The notes beneath the pieces were generated by a model. It did no database searches and was not told the DNA's origin. It saw nothing but the letters and a program-made list of their open reading frames with translations. 64,000 nt of DNA, from NCBI GenBank assembly GCA_003963305.1, contig RXJR01000023.1, positions 124,001 through 188,000 on the forward strand, read 5' to 3'. Each line of letters opens with the position of its first letter. Positions within the stretch are counted from its first letter, which is position 1. Positions 1 through 7,357 of the stretch are shown here, in pieces. Source of the stretch: Candidatus Melainabacteria bacterium. GTDB taxonomy: Bacteria > Cyanobacteriota > Vampirovibrionia > Obscuribacterales > Obscuribacteraceae. The position numbers and the translations under genes are program-made.

Positions 1-1634
1 GTAATCCATGGATGACCGGTCTCGAACAACATCGACAGCATCTTCCGCCACAATGAAACAGCCGGAACCTTCTTGAACAGTTTCAGTTGACCAGCTTGCG
101 CTTTCGCTTCGTACTCTTCGTACTTGTCCTTGAACGCTGGTCCAAATAGATTATGCAGGTCCGGAGTCTCATCCGGGCTGAACAAAGTCCACTCAGAATC
201 TGACAGCAAGCGCTCCATGAACAAATCTGGAATCCAGTTTGCCGTATTCATATCGTGGCAACGACGGCGATCATCGCCCGTATTTTTGCGCAGTTCCAGA
301 AACTCCTCGATATCGAGGTGCCATGTTTCGAGATAGCTGCAAACAGCACCCTGCCTCTTGCCACCCTGATTAACAGCAACAGCAGTGTCATTGACGACTT
401 TGAGGAACGGCACGACGCCCTGGCTCTTGCCGTTGGTGCCTTCGATATGAGCGCCGAGGGCACGAACAGGAGTCCAGTCGTTACCGAGTCCGCCGCTGTA
501 TTTAGACAGCAATGCATTTTCCTTGATCGAATCGTAGATTCCAATCAAGTCATCGCTAACGGTGGTCAGGAAGCAAGAAGATAGCTGCGGGCGCTGGGTG
601 CCGGAATTGAACAGCGTTGGAGTCGACGAAACGAAATCGAAGCTAGACAACAAGTTATAGAACTCGATAGCACGTTCTTCTCGTTCAACTTCGTTGAGCG
701 CCAGACCCATGGCTACGCGCATCCAGAAAGCTTGCGGCAGCTCGATGCGAGTTCCGTCAATGTGGATTAAATAACGGTCGAACAAAGTTTGCAAACCGAG
801 ATATTGGAAATTCAAATCGCGATCTGGCTTGATTGCTGCACCAATTTTAGCGAGGTCGAATTGTCCGAGACGGGCATCGATACGGCCGGCAGCAACTCCT
901 TTTGCAACGTATTCAGCAAAATAGGATGGGTAGAGCGCCTTCATCTGCTCATGAGTGGTCGGGGCGCCAATCACTTCCAGACGAATCTGATCGAGCAACA
1001 AACGGGCAGTCGCATAAGCGTAGGCAGGATCATGCTCAATCAACGCCCGCGCACTAAGAATGGCTGATTTGTAGACTTCAGCCTGAGGTACACCGTGGTA
1101 CAAACTGGCAATTGTGGCATCGAAGATTTTCTCGACAGACACCGCATTGCCCAACGATGAACACGCTTCTTCAATAACTGTTTTCAGACGGGCAACATCC
1201 AATGGTGCGCTTGTACCATCCGGGTTCGTAACGTCGATTGCGAAACTCGGTTGGCGCACGTTGTCGTGGGCACGTTCTCTGGCGCGAGCTTCGCGATAAA
1301 GAACATAACTTCTCGCCACTTCATGCTCACCGGCACGCATCAAGGCCAGCTCGACCTGGTCCTGGATATGCTCGATATGCAAGATGCCGCCTTCAGGCAA
1401 ACGACGCTCGAGCACTGAACAAACCTGCGCTGTCAAACGCTGCACTATATCGCGCACCTTGGAGCTAATGGTGCCACCACTCTCGCCCTCAACGGCGATA
1501 AAGGCCTTGGTAATCGCAACTGAAATCTTGGCTGGATCGAAGTCGACAACTGTTTGATCGCGCCTCAAAACCTTGTATTCAACTGCCGTTTTTGCCGCCG
1601 AATCAGGCAATTTGTTTGCGGTTACTTGACTCAT
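1..1634 (-). CDS. nrdA: Class Ia ribonucleoside-diphosphate reductase alpha subunit (NrdA, tandem ATP-cone type), 3' end outside window
   Basis: This gene makes deoxyribonucleotides from ribonucleoside diphosphates. 544 N-terminal codons are visible and the frame runs off the left edge. Residues about 18-120 form an ATP-cone allosteric domain, and a second cone-like segment follows to about residue 220, as in the NrdAz subtype. The core then begins; the SSCFL motif carries the first redox-active cysteine (Cys354). The WHLDIEEFLELRKNTG block and the FKKVPAVSLWRKMLSMLFE block are typical of class I alpha subunits and not of B12-dependent NrdJ. The ATG at 1634 is the first start after the leader. 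A cobalamin riboswitch and terminator precede it. The small-subunit gene would be expected beyond the left edge. Confidence 0.93.
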   Translation of the reverse strand, partial: MSQVTANKLPDSAAKTAVEYKVLRRDQTVVDFDPAKISVAITKAFIAVEGESGGTISSKVRDIVQRLTAQVCSVLERRLPEGGILHIEHIQDQVELALMRAGEHEVARSYVLYREARARERAHDNVRQPSFAIDVTNPDGTSAPLDVARLKTVIEEACSSLGNAVSVEKIFDATIASLYHGVPQAEVYKSAILSARALIEHDPAYAYATARLLLDQIRLEVIGAPTTHEQMKALYPSYFAEYVAKGVAAGRIDARLGQFDLAKIGAAIKPDRDLNFQYLGLQTLFDRYLIHIDGTRIELPQAFWMRVAMGLALNEVEREERAIEFYNLLSSFDFVSSTPTLFNSGTQRPQLSSCFLTTVSDDLIGIYDSIKENALLSKYSGGLGNDWTPVRALGAHIEGTNGKSQGVVPFLKVVNDTAVAVNQGGKRQGAVCSYLETWHLDIEEFLELRKNTGDDRRRCHDMNTANWIPDLFMERLLSDSEWTLFSPDETPDLHNLFGPAFKDKYEEYEAKAQAGQLKLFKKVPAVSLWRKMLSMLFETGHPWI

Positions 1635-1662
1635 TAATCGAACTCCCGAATGTGAAAGCTGA

Positions 1663-1696
1663 GAAATAAAAATCCTTCTGGTATGAGCCCAGAAGG
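1663..1696 (-). terminator. Intrinsic terminator between cobalamin riboswitch and nrdA
   Basis: On the minus strand an 8-bp perfect stem (CCTTCTGG with CCAGAAGG, 7-nt loop) is followed by ATTTTTATTT. It lies after the riboswitch aptamer and about 30 nt before the nrdA start, the position of a transcriptional expression platform. Read-through would be expected when cobalamin is scarce. Confidence 0.8.
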
Positions 1697-1734
1697 AAAA
1701 ATCATCGGCACGGATATGTATCCGCTGCATATGA

Positions 1735-1885
1735 CGTTTCCCTTCTTGCCTCGAGAAGGTTCGTCCGTTATCTGGCATTCAGGTGGGTAGCCTGGCTTCT
1801 CAATCTCAATGGACTGAAGTTACAGTTGCGGGACAGCGGTGGAATCTCACCACACTTCCCCCACCAGATCTCAACTACACGCTGT
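1735..1885 (-). promoter_or_regulatory. Cobalamin (adenosylcobalamin) riboswitch
   Basis: On the minus strand the order of conserved elements is that of the cobalamin family. They are a GGGGGAA segment, GGTGAGATTCC, the B12-box-like GTCCCGCAACTGTAA, then GAAGCCAGGCTACC. The only notable departure is CAACTG in place of the usual GCCACTG. It leads into a hairpin plus U-tract and then nrdA. Binding of adenosylcobalamin is expected to shut off the B12-independent class Ia enzyme, as documented for Streptomyces nrdABS. Confidence 0.9.
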
Positions 1886-2270
1886 ACATGTAATTCGATC
1901 CCTGACGTTGCTGAATGCTCAGCAAAGGAATTTTATTGTTGCGCTCCTTTTGGATTTACAACTCAGTAACAACACTTGCGTATTGCACGATTTGAAGGTA
2001 ACACTCAGGCAAACTTTAGGCAAGCGGCATATTTTCCCGAAAGCCAGATCTAATCTTGCAATGCCGCATCCTTGCTCGATCATGATTTTGGATTTATTGG
2101 ACGGAACCGCCAAATATCTAGCGATTCGGGATCCCAGACTGGCGCATTTCGATATGCCTGACACATACGAGTGAGGCAACCGCATACTGTATCAATACTC
2201 AATATACGCTTGCGCACTCGAGGATATAAGACCGCCAAACGTATCCGTTCGACATATCTGGCAAACGGGA
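1886..2270. other. Intergenic stretch without convincing genes
   Basis: About 380 bases between the riboswitch and the tandem repeat. The nrdA promoter should lie here on the minus strand, but no clear -35/-10 pair stands out. Open frames on both strands have no family-like features and I do not consider them genes. Confidence 0.5.
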
Positions 2271-2271
2271 T

Positions 2272-2402
2272 CAGTCTACATATCAGGTCTTGCCAAACTG
2301 CTCTACATATCTGTCGTACCGAACTGCTCTACATATCTGTCGTACCAAACCGCTACATAGCTGTCGCACCACACCGCTCTACATGTCTGTCGTACCGAAC
2401 TG
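2272..2402. repeat. 26-bp tandem repeat, about 5 units, overlapping the 3' end of a gene
   Basis: Units of 24-29 bp starting CTCTACATATCTGTCGTACC lie head to tail. The unit at 2377-2402 contains the stop codon and last residues (QFGTTDM) of the minus-strand YbjQ-like gene, and the other units continue downstream of it. The array therefore looks like repeated duplication of the gene's 3' terminus. Confidence 0.85.
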
Positions 2403-3530
2403 CTGACTAATCGCAGCACTGAAAGTCGGCACTTTATTCGTAAACGTATCCACGTCTTTGATAATTGCCTGCGGTATCAGTTGAGGACTGCGCGGTCTCA
2501 TATTCGGCATTTTTTTGATTGCAGTTCCAATTGCAAGCAATTCAATCACGCCACCACCAAAATCGTAGACGTAAGTTTTTACGCCGACCACATCGTCAGC
2601 ATCAACAGTCTGCGCATCTTCAGCAATCATCGACAGGGCTCTAACGCGTGCCTGATAGATCAGGTAGGTCAACTCTGAAATTTCGCCGCGCACGAAACTC
2701 TTGAACATCGCTTTGACACCACCAGCGAAACCAAGAGAAAAGACTGAAACTCCGAGCACGAGTTTAACAGGACAATAACCAGAATGAATTACATTCCACA
2801 TCTCTTCATTGGTCAGGTCGCTGGTAATCGGAGCCTCATTGAATCTAGCCGGCAAATCAGAATTGTGAGATGCAGTGCCCGTCATCAACATTTCCTGCAT
2901 TCCACTGATCGGCGTGATCACAGTGTTGATACCAAGCACTGCGTTAGCTCCGACCGCTTTCGCTTCCGCAGTAATTCGCTCCAGTGCGAGGTGCCTGGTG
3001 TGATTAAGCATATTGGAATATTCAATTACTTCACCGCTTTTTAAACTGCGAAGTGCACCTTTGATACCACCACCGACGCCGATAGAGTAGGCGACATTGC
3101 CAAAAACGAATTGCAAGGGCTCAAATCCGCAATCAAGCTGACAATACAATTCCTGCCCGTTAGCAGAAGTAGACCAGAGGTGATCTGAATTTGGAGGATC
3201 GCCAGCTTCTGCGTGCACAGCGGACCCTATGGACAAATACTCAATATTGGCGCTGTGAAAAATAAGTTGACTGGCTACGCCGGTTACACCGACGCCAACG
3301 TGACGCCTGGCTTCTTCAATCATCCGTAAATAAGCAAGAGAGCGCCCATCGCGAATAATTTCCGTAATCTGATGTACTTCCCCGCCTCCGAGAGTTTTCA
3401 GCCCGGACACGACACCACCTGCAAAACCAAGTGCAAAGACACTATTGCCAATGACGAGATTGCCCGGGGAATAGCCCTTCTCTTTCAAACAATACAATTC
3501 ATTTCCAGAAAGTCCGGTAATTATCGCCAT
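2379..3530 (-). CDS. Triple YbjQ/UPF0145-like domain protein
   Basis: 383 residues built from three similar modules (about 1-115, 120-235, 240-350). Each has an E-x-x-x-L-T/N-x-x-x-x-x-A-R-x-x-A-L core, a G-A/V-x-x-V-x-G-V segment and an IGTA/IGSAV end. This matches the YbjQ (heavy-metal-binding-like, PF01906) fold, which normally occurs as a single domain of about 105 residues. Its biochemical role is not established. Each module also has a glycine-rich segment (GFAGGV, GVGGGI, GFAGGV). ATG at 3530 has GAGGA upstream. The C-terminal codons lie inside a 26-bp tandem repeat. No signal peptide is visible. Confidence 0.7.
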   Translation of the reverse strand: MAIITGLSGNELYCLKEKGYSPGNLVIGNSVFALGFAGGVVSGLKTLGGGEVHQITEIIRDGRSLAYLRMIEEARRHVGVGVTGVASQLIFHSANIEYLSIGSAVHAEAGDPPNSDHLWSTSANGQELYCQLDCGFEPLQFVFGNVAYSIGVGGGIKGALRSLKSGEVIEYSNMLNHTRHLALERITAEAKAVGANAVLGINTVITPISGMQEMLMTGTASHNSDLPARFNEAPITSDLTNEEMWNVIHSGYCPVKLVLGVSVFSLGFAGGVKAMFKSFVRGEISELTYLIYQARVRALSMIAEDAQTVDADDVVGVKTYVYDFGGGVIELLAIGTAIKKMPNMRPRSPQLIPQAIIKDVDTFTNKVPTFSAAISQQFGTTDM

Positions 3531-3558
3531 TTCAGTTGGTCCTCATTCCTCACCTAAA

Positions 3559-4098
3559 TCAAATTCCACACAAAATTGTCGGCACGATCATTGATATTCC
3601 CACCGCGTAGATTGCGTCAAACCAGAAGATACTTGCCAATCTCGCCAGCGAAAAAGCTATGCGCATGGAAGCTGAAAACACACGAAGCGGCGTGATTCCT
3701 TTTCCTGCTTTAATTTGTGCATGAAAGTTATCCAAGTCTTGTTTGCTAGGGAAAGCGTGCATCCCGATTGAAATACCAAGCCACAGTTGGAACAACGATA
3801 ATGGAGTTCCGGCTAGAGCATAGTCTTTTAAAATTAAGACCGGCACGAGCACTGAGAAACCAATCAGTGCACAGACGAAAGAATTGATGAAAAAAGGTCC
3901 GACTGCAATTAGAAAGGCGCTTTTCAAATCGGGTACCGGACCATGTACGACATAGCCACTCGGATCACCAAGTCTGAAGTAGACAGCCTTGTAGACAGGC
4001 ACTTTTGCCAGGTCGCAGAAAACTCTATGCGCGATTTCATGAACAATGACGCCGGGAAACGTCAGCAGGGCGATCAAGAAGCCAGGAATAAAGAACAC
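3559..4098 (-). CDS. Small membrane zinc metalloprotease-like protein (HEIAH motif)
   Basis: 179 residues with about four hydrophobic segments. The first contains HEIAH (residues about 21-25), an HExxH zinc-binding motif inside a membrane helix, as in M50/site-2-protease-like and DUF3267-type families. The usual second motif is not clear, so proteolytic activity is only inferred. GTG start with a GGGG run upstream. It ends before, and runs co-directionally with, the YbjQ-like gene. The upstream TPR gene is 19 bp away, so the three likely form one transcription unit. Confidence 0.65.
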   Translation of the reverse strand: MFFIPGFLIALLTFPGVIVHEIAHRVFCDLAKVPVYKAVYFRLGDPSGYVVHGPVPDLKSAFLIAVGPFFINSFVCALIGFSVLVPVLILKDYALAGTPLSLFQLWLGISIGMHAFPSKQDLDNFHAQIKAGKGITPLRVFSASMRIAFSLARLASIFWFDAIYAVGISMIVPTILCGI

Positions 4099-4117
4099 TA
4101 CGCAAACCCCACTGCAA

Positions 4118-4567
4118 CTACTCTGTCACTTCATTCTTGACTACATAATCATCGTAATGACCGATTGGTTCAAAAGCACGTTGATACTTTTCAGGCATCA
4201 CCTTTTTAAGGTCTTCCCACTGGTACTTGTCCAGTTTTGAAAATCGAAGCATTTCGAATGCTTGTTTGGCAGATTCTTCGTTGTTCTGAGCAAACAACCC
4301 CTGTGCCACGCCTACTCTAGCAGCGAACGCATTGGGATATTTCTTAAAGACATCCCGGTAAATCGCCAATCCCTCGCTGAAATCGCCTTTGAGATATGCA
4401 CGTTCTGCCTTATAAACCTGTCTTCCGGCAATTAAATATGGAGGAGCGGAGATCAAAGACGCCAGAACAACGACACACACCACAGCACCAAAGACCTTTA
4501 TCAAAATTGGATACTGATGCGGGTTCAGGGGCGTGGCGTCATAACCAGCTGGAACACTTTGGCACAT
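4118..4567 (-). CDS. Membrane-anchored TPR protein
   Basis: 149 residues. One transmembrane helix lies at about 22-45, followed by a tetratricopeptide-like segment (AERAYLKGDFSEGLAIYRDV and its partner helix). The ATG at 4567 is preferred over an upstream TTG because GAGG lies 6 nt before it. It is probably a scaffold facing one side of the membrane. It sits 19 bp upstream of the HEIAH protease gene and may be its partner. No enzymatic domain. Confidence 0.6.
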   Translation of the reverse strand: MCQSVPAGYDATPLNPHQYPILIKVFGAVVCVVVLASLISAPPYLIAGRQVYKAERAYLKGDFSEGLAIYRDVFKKYPNAFAARVGVAQGLFAQNNEESAKQAFEMLRFSKLDKYQWEDLKKVMPEKYQRAFEPIGHYDDYVVKNEVTE

Positions 4568-4721
4568 ATCAACCTCGAACAAAAATGCCAGTAAGTTCGG
4601 ATACCAATGAATTCAACATTACACTAATCTGTGCAAAGTACAACCTTAAAACAGTGACTGCTTGAGTTCGTGTCAGGTCAGTAAACCGACTGACACTACA
4701 TGTGGTGCACGCAGTTTAGCG

Positions 4722-4830
<109 letters not shown>

Positions 4831-4964
4831 CATGCGTGCATTCACGAATGCAATACGTCAAGGAATGAATGAAACAACTAAGGACGTACGCAAGTCAAAT
4901 AAGTAAGTGATCGAGCGCGTGTGTAAACTAAAACTCCTCGGCCAAACTCACTAAATCAAACTCA

Positions 4965-5196
4965 AAAAAAACAAAACAAAAACACCGTCCAGATTGCTCT
5001 CGGACGGTGTTTTCGCTACTGCCTGACTGCCCCTTGCGATATGGGCTCAGTATCTATGTATGCTTCAGTCAGTCCTTCACATACATCGGGCTACTTACTA
5101 ACGTTTCTGGTCAGCGCCGACCTGTCGTTTCCGTAAAGCCCCTCGGCTCAAAGCGCTTATCATTTAAGTAAGCCGCTCACCGTTGATGCCATTAGT
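4965..5196 (-). ncRNA. Putative structured ncRNA, copy 1 (new family?), ending in an intrinsic terminator
   Basis: This segment is closely similar to 9945-10165. Three helices are supported by compensatory changes between the copies. The first is 5056-5062 with 5080-5086, where T-A became C-G. The second is 5095-5098 with 5133-5136, where A-T became G-C. The third is 5153-5159 with 5169-5176, where C-G became T-A and T-A became C-G. GGTC/GACC at 5109-5122 forms an invariant hairpin. On the minus strand the element runs into a 12-bp stem (4979-4990 with 5002-5013) and a T-rich tract, so I place the gene on the minus strand. Ends are inferred. It matches none of the RNA families I can recognise by eye (tmRNA, RNase P, SRP). 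Confidence 0.6.
4979..5013 (-). terminator. Intrinsic terminator of ncRNA copy 1
   Basis: The 12-bp stem AAAACACCGTCC / GGACGGTGTTTT has an 11-nt loop. On the minus strand it is followed by a long T-rich tract (4962-4978). The plus-strand T run is only four bases, so the minus orientation is favoured. Confidence 0.8.
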
Positions 5197-5199
5197 GTA

Positions 5200-5232
5200 T
5201 CCGATCGCAAAATATATTCCAGTACCCCATTG
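5200..5232 (-). promoter_or_regulatory. Conserved promoter-like block of ncRNA copy 1 (sigma-54-like -24/-12 spacing)
   Basis: On the minus strand TGG (5221-5219) and TTGC (5210-5207) put GG and GC exactly 10 nt apart, the -24/-12 spacing of sigma-54 promoters. The preceding GGGGTA block is also conserved. The same arrangement occurs at copy 2 (10190 and 10177). Whether this organism has RpoN is not visible here, so the sigma assignment is speculative. Confidence 0.35.
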
Positions 5233-5239
5233 AGTATTT

Positions 5240-5610
5240 AACGTTTGCATCCTTGGCATCACCAAGAACCGCTTTCAATGACCGCATCAAATATCGAATT
5301 CGATTAACAAGCGCTTGATCAACTGAAAGGCGCATGGAAAGCGGCATCGCATATAGCATCGATATACGGACGCCAGAACTCAGAATGTTGGATAAGCGAC
5401 AAGTCGATCCATACGCATAGCGACCAGATAGCCTTTGCATGCTACTATCGCTGCCATCCCTTCGACGCCTTGGCGCGCAAGGGATTTCGCGACCCGAGCG
5501 AAGGACCCGTTGCCCAGAGCCTACGTCCGCCCGAGCGAGGACTCGACGCCCGATAGCCCCCACCGCCCCAACGCCAAAGACCCCTTCCTAAAAAAGAGGA
5601 TTCAGCTCCG
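5240..5610. other. Intergenic leader upstream of the FAD oxidase gene
   Basis: About 370 bases without a convincing gene. The first 100 bases still share patches with the corresponding flank of copy 2 (for example CAAGCGCTTGATCA against CAAGCGCTCGATCA). The remainder is GC-rich and ends in an AAAAAAGAGG ribosome-binding region before 5611. Confidence 0.5.
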
Positions 5611-7209
5611 ATGACTACCAACGAAAAAAATATTGACTCTGAGAAAGCAGCAGGGCGTTACAGCCAATGGCGCGGCGGTCTGAGCAGACGTCGATTCCTT
5701 TCATCAACTGCAGCAGTCACCGGAACTTTTTTTCTAGCCAAGATAGATGTTGTTGCCAAAGGATTAAACGCACTGGCCGGAACAAAAATTGCGGTGGCAA
5801 AAACAATTGATTACTCGGTACTACAAAGCAAGATAAAAGGAACGCTAGTTGCAGCAGGCTCACCAGATTTCGCGGCAAAAACAGCGGCTATGGTTTGGAA
5901 TGAGGTCAAGCCCGATCGTTCGCCTGATGTAATCGTTTCAGTAAAGAACGACGACGATGTTGTTGAAGCCGTGAACTTCGCCAGAGAGCATGGTCTCAAA
6001 GTCGTAGTGCATGGTGGTGGACATACCTGGTGTGGTCTGGCAGTTCGCAACGGTGGTATGACAATAGATCTAACAGAACTAACCGAAGCGAAGATCGATA
6101 AAGAGAATAGTAAAGCAGTCATCCAACCAGTAATCAGCAATAGAGACGTTGCGAAAATGCTTGGCGAGCAAGGCTTAGCGTTTCCAATTGGTCACTGCCC
6201 AACGGTCAAAGCGAGCGGATATCTTCTCAATGGCGGCATGTCATGGAACATGGGTCACTGGGGTCCAGCAGTATTCAGTGTAGAAGCGGTCGAGTTCGTA
6301 ACCGCTGATGGAAAAAAGGTGAAGGCAAGTGCGACAGAACATCCCGATTTATTCTGGGCTGCGCGCGGCTGCGGACCAGGCATGTTCGCAGTGGCAACTC
6401 GATTCCACCTCAAGTGCTTCCCGTTGCCAAAAGCTATCATGACAAGCACATACGTATATTCGCTTGACGACTTGAAAGAAGTCGCGCAGGAAGTGACCGA
6501 CATCGGCTGGAACAAAATGCCGGACAAAGTAGAACTTTCCATATTTATGATCAAAGCTCCAGCGGAACTTGCGGAGAAGTGCAAAAAATACAACGGCATG
6601 TGCTGCATGATCTCAGCTGTGGCATTCGCCGACACGGAAGAAGAAGGCAAGGCCGCACTGGCACATCTTGAAAATGGAAAAGTGGCAGCCAAGGCCCTCT
6701 CCAAGACGCTCAACGAAAGAAGCAATTTCGCAAAATTAGCCGAAGTTTCTGGTGCAACTTGGCCGGAACGACATCGCAACTTCTGTGAAAACCAGGGCTC
6801 GAACAAAAACCCCGTCGACATCTTGATGGCTCTGCGCGACAAATTCGTTGAGGCGCCATCGCATAAATCTGTCGTTGTTTTCTGCCAGAGCACTGGTGGT
6901 CACAACCTCGTGCAGACCAGACCAGACATGGCACTCTCTATGAATGCACGTTCGTATGGTGGCATCTGGACGATCTGGGAAAACGCAGCAGACGATGCGA
7001 AGAACAAGAAATGGCACAACGAAATGACCGCCATTCTCCGACCATTCACAGCCGAACACTACATTGGTGAGACTGACATAGTCGAAGATAACAGCCGAGC
7101 AAAAGGCTCATACTCGCCGGAAAAATGGAAGAAACTCAGCGACATACGAGCTAAATACGATCCTCAAGGCGTATTCTTTGGGTTCCTTGGCGGAATCAAA
7201 AAGTCCTAA
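5611..7209 (+). CDS. Tat-exported FAD-linked oxidase of the BBE / PCMH family
   Basis: 532 residues. The N-terminus has a twin-arginine signal (SRRRFLSS, residues 25-32) and a hydrophobic stretch, so the folded flavoprotein should be exported. The PCMH FAD-binding domain spans about 100-290. GGGH at 135-138 supplies His138, and GHCPTV at 194-199 supplies Cys196. These are the two positions that carry the bicovalent FAD link in berberine-bridge-enzyme-like oxidases. The C-terminus (about 440-530) is a BBE domain. The substrate is unknown; family members oxidise sugars or alcohols with O2. It is a single gene, and a long inverted repeat follows its stop. Confidence 0.88.
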   Translation: MTTNEKNIDSEKAAGRYSQWRGGLSRRRFLSSTAAVTGTFFLAKIDVVAKGLNALAGTKIAVAKTIDYSVLQSKIKGTLVAAGSPDFAAKTAAMVWNEVKPDRSPDVIVSVKNDDDVVEAVNFAREHGLKVVVHGGGHTWCGLAVRNGGMTIDLTELTEAKIDKENSKAVIQPVISNRDVAKMLGEQGLAFPIGHCPTVKASGYLLNGGMSWNMGHWGPAVFSVEAVEFVTADGKKVKASATEHPDLFWAARGCGPGMFAVATRFHLKCFPLPKAIMTSTYVYSLDDLKEVAQEVTDIGWNKMPDKVELSIFMIKAPAELAEKCKKYNGMCCMISAVAFADTEEEGKAALAHLENGKVAAKALSKTLNERSNFAKLAEVSGATWPERHRNFCENQGSNKNPVDILMALRDKFVEAPSHKSVVVFCQSTGGHNLVQTRPDMALSMNARSYGGIWTIWENAADDAKNKKWHNEMTAILRPFTAEHYIGETDIVEDNSRAKGSYSPEKWKKLSDIRAKYDPQGVFFGFLGGIKKS

Positions 7210-7234
7210 AAAGCTGGAATTCTAAGGTCAATTG

Positions 7235-7278
7235 GCGCTCAGAACAAATGTCAATATGGAAACATTGATTCTGAGCGC
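7235..7278 (+). terminator. Long inverted repeat after the FAD oxidase
   Basis: The 10-bp perfect arms GCGCTCAGAA and TTCTGAGCGC enclose a second inner stem (AATGT/ACATT). It begins 25 bp after the stop codon. There is no T-tract on either side, so it may be an RNA-stabilising or Rho-linked 3' structure and not a classical terminator. Confidence 0.45.
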
Positions 7279-7357
7279 TAACGCTGCGTTTCAAGCGCGG
7301 TTGTGCGCTACGGGTTGCGGGTTGCCTTTCCTTTATTGCCACTACTGAGATCCTGAC

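Noticed and set aside
1839-2185. Open frames on both strands upstream of nrdA
   Set aside because: They overlap the riboswitch or its promoter region and show no protein-like conservation pattern.
5192-5563. Open frame of 123 codons on the minus strand
   Set aside because: It overlaps the conserved promoter block of the ncRNA, has low-complexity Arg-rich content and no homologous frame at the second copy.
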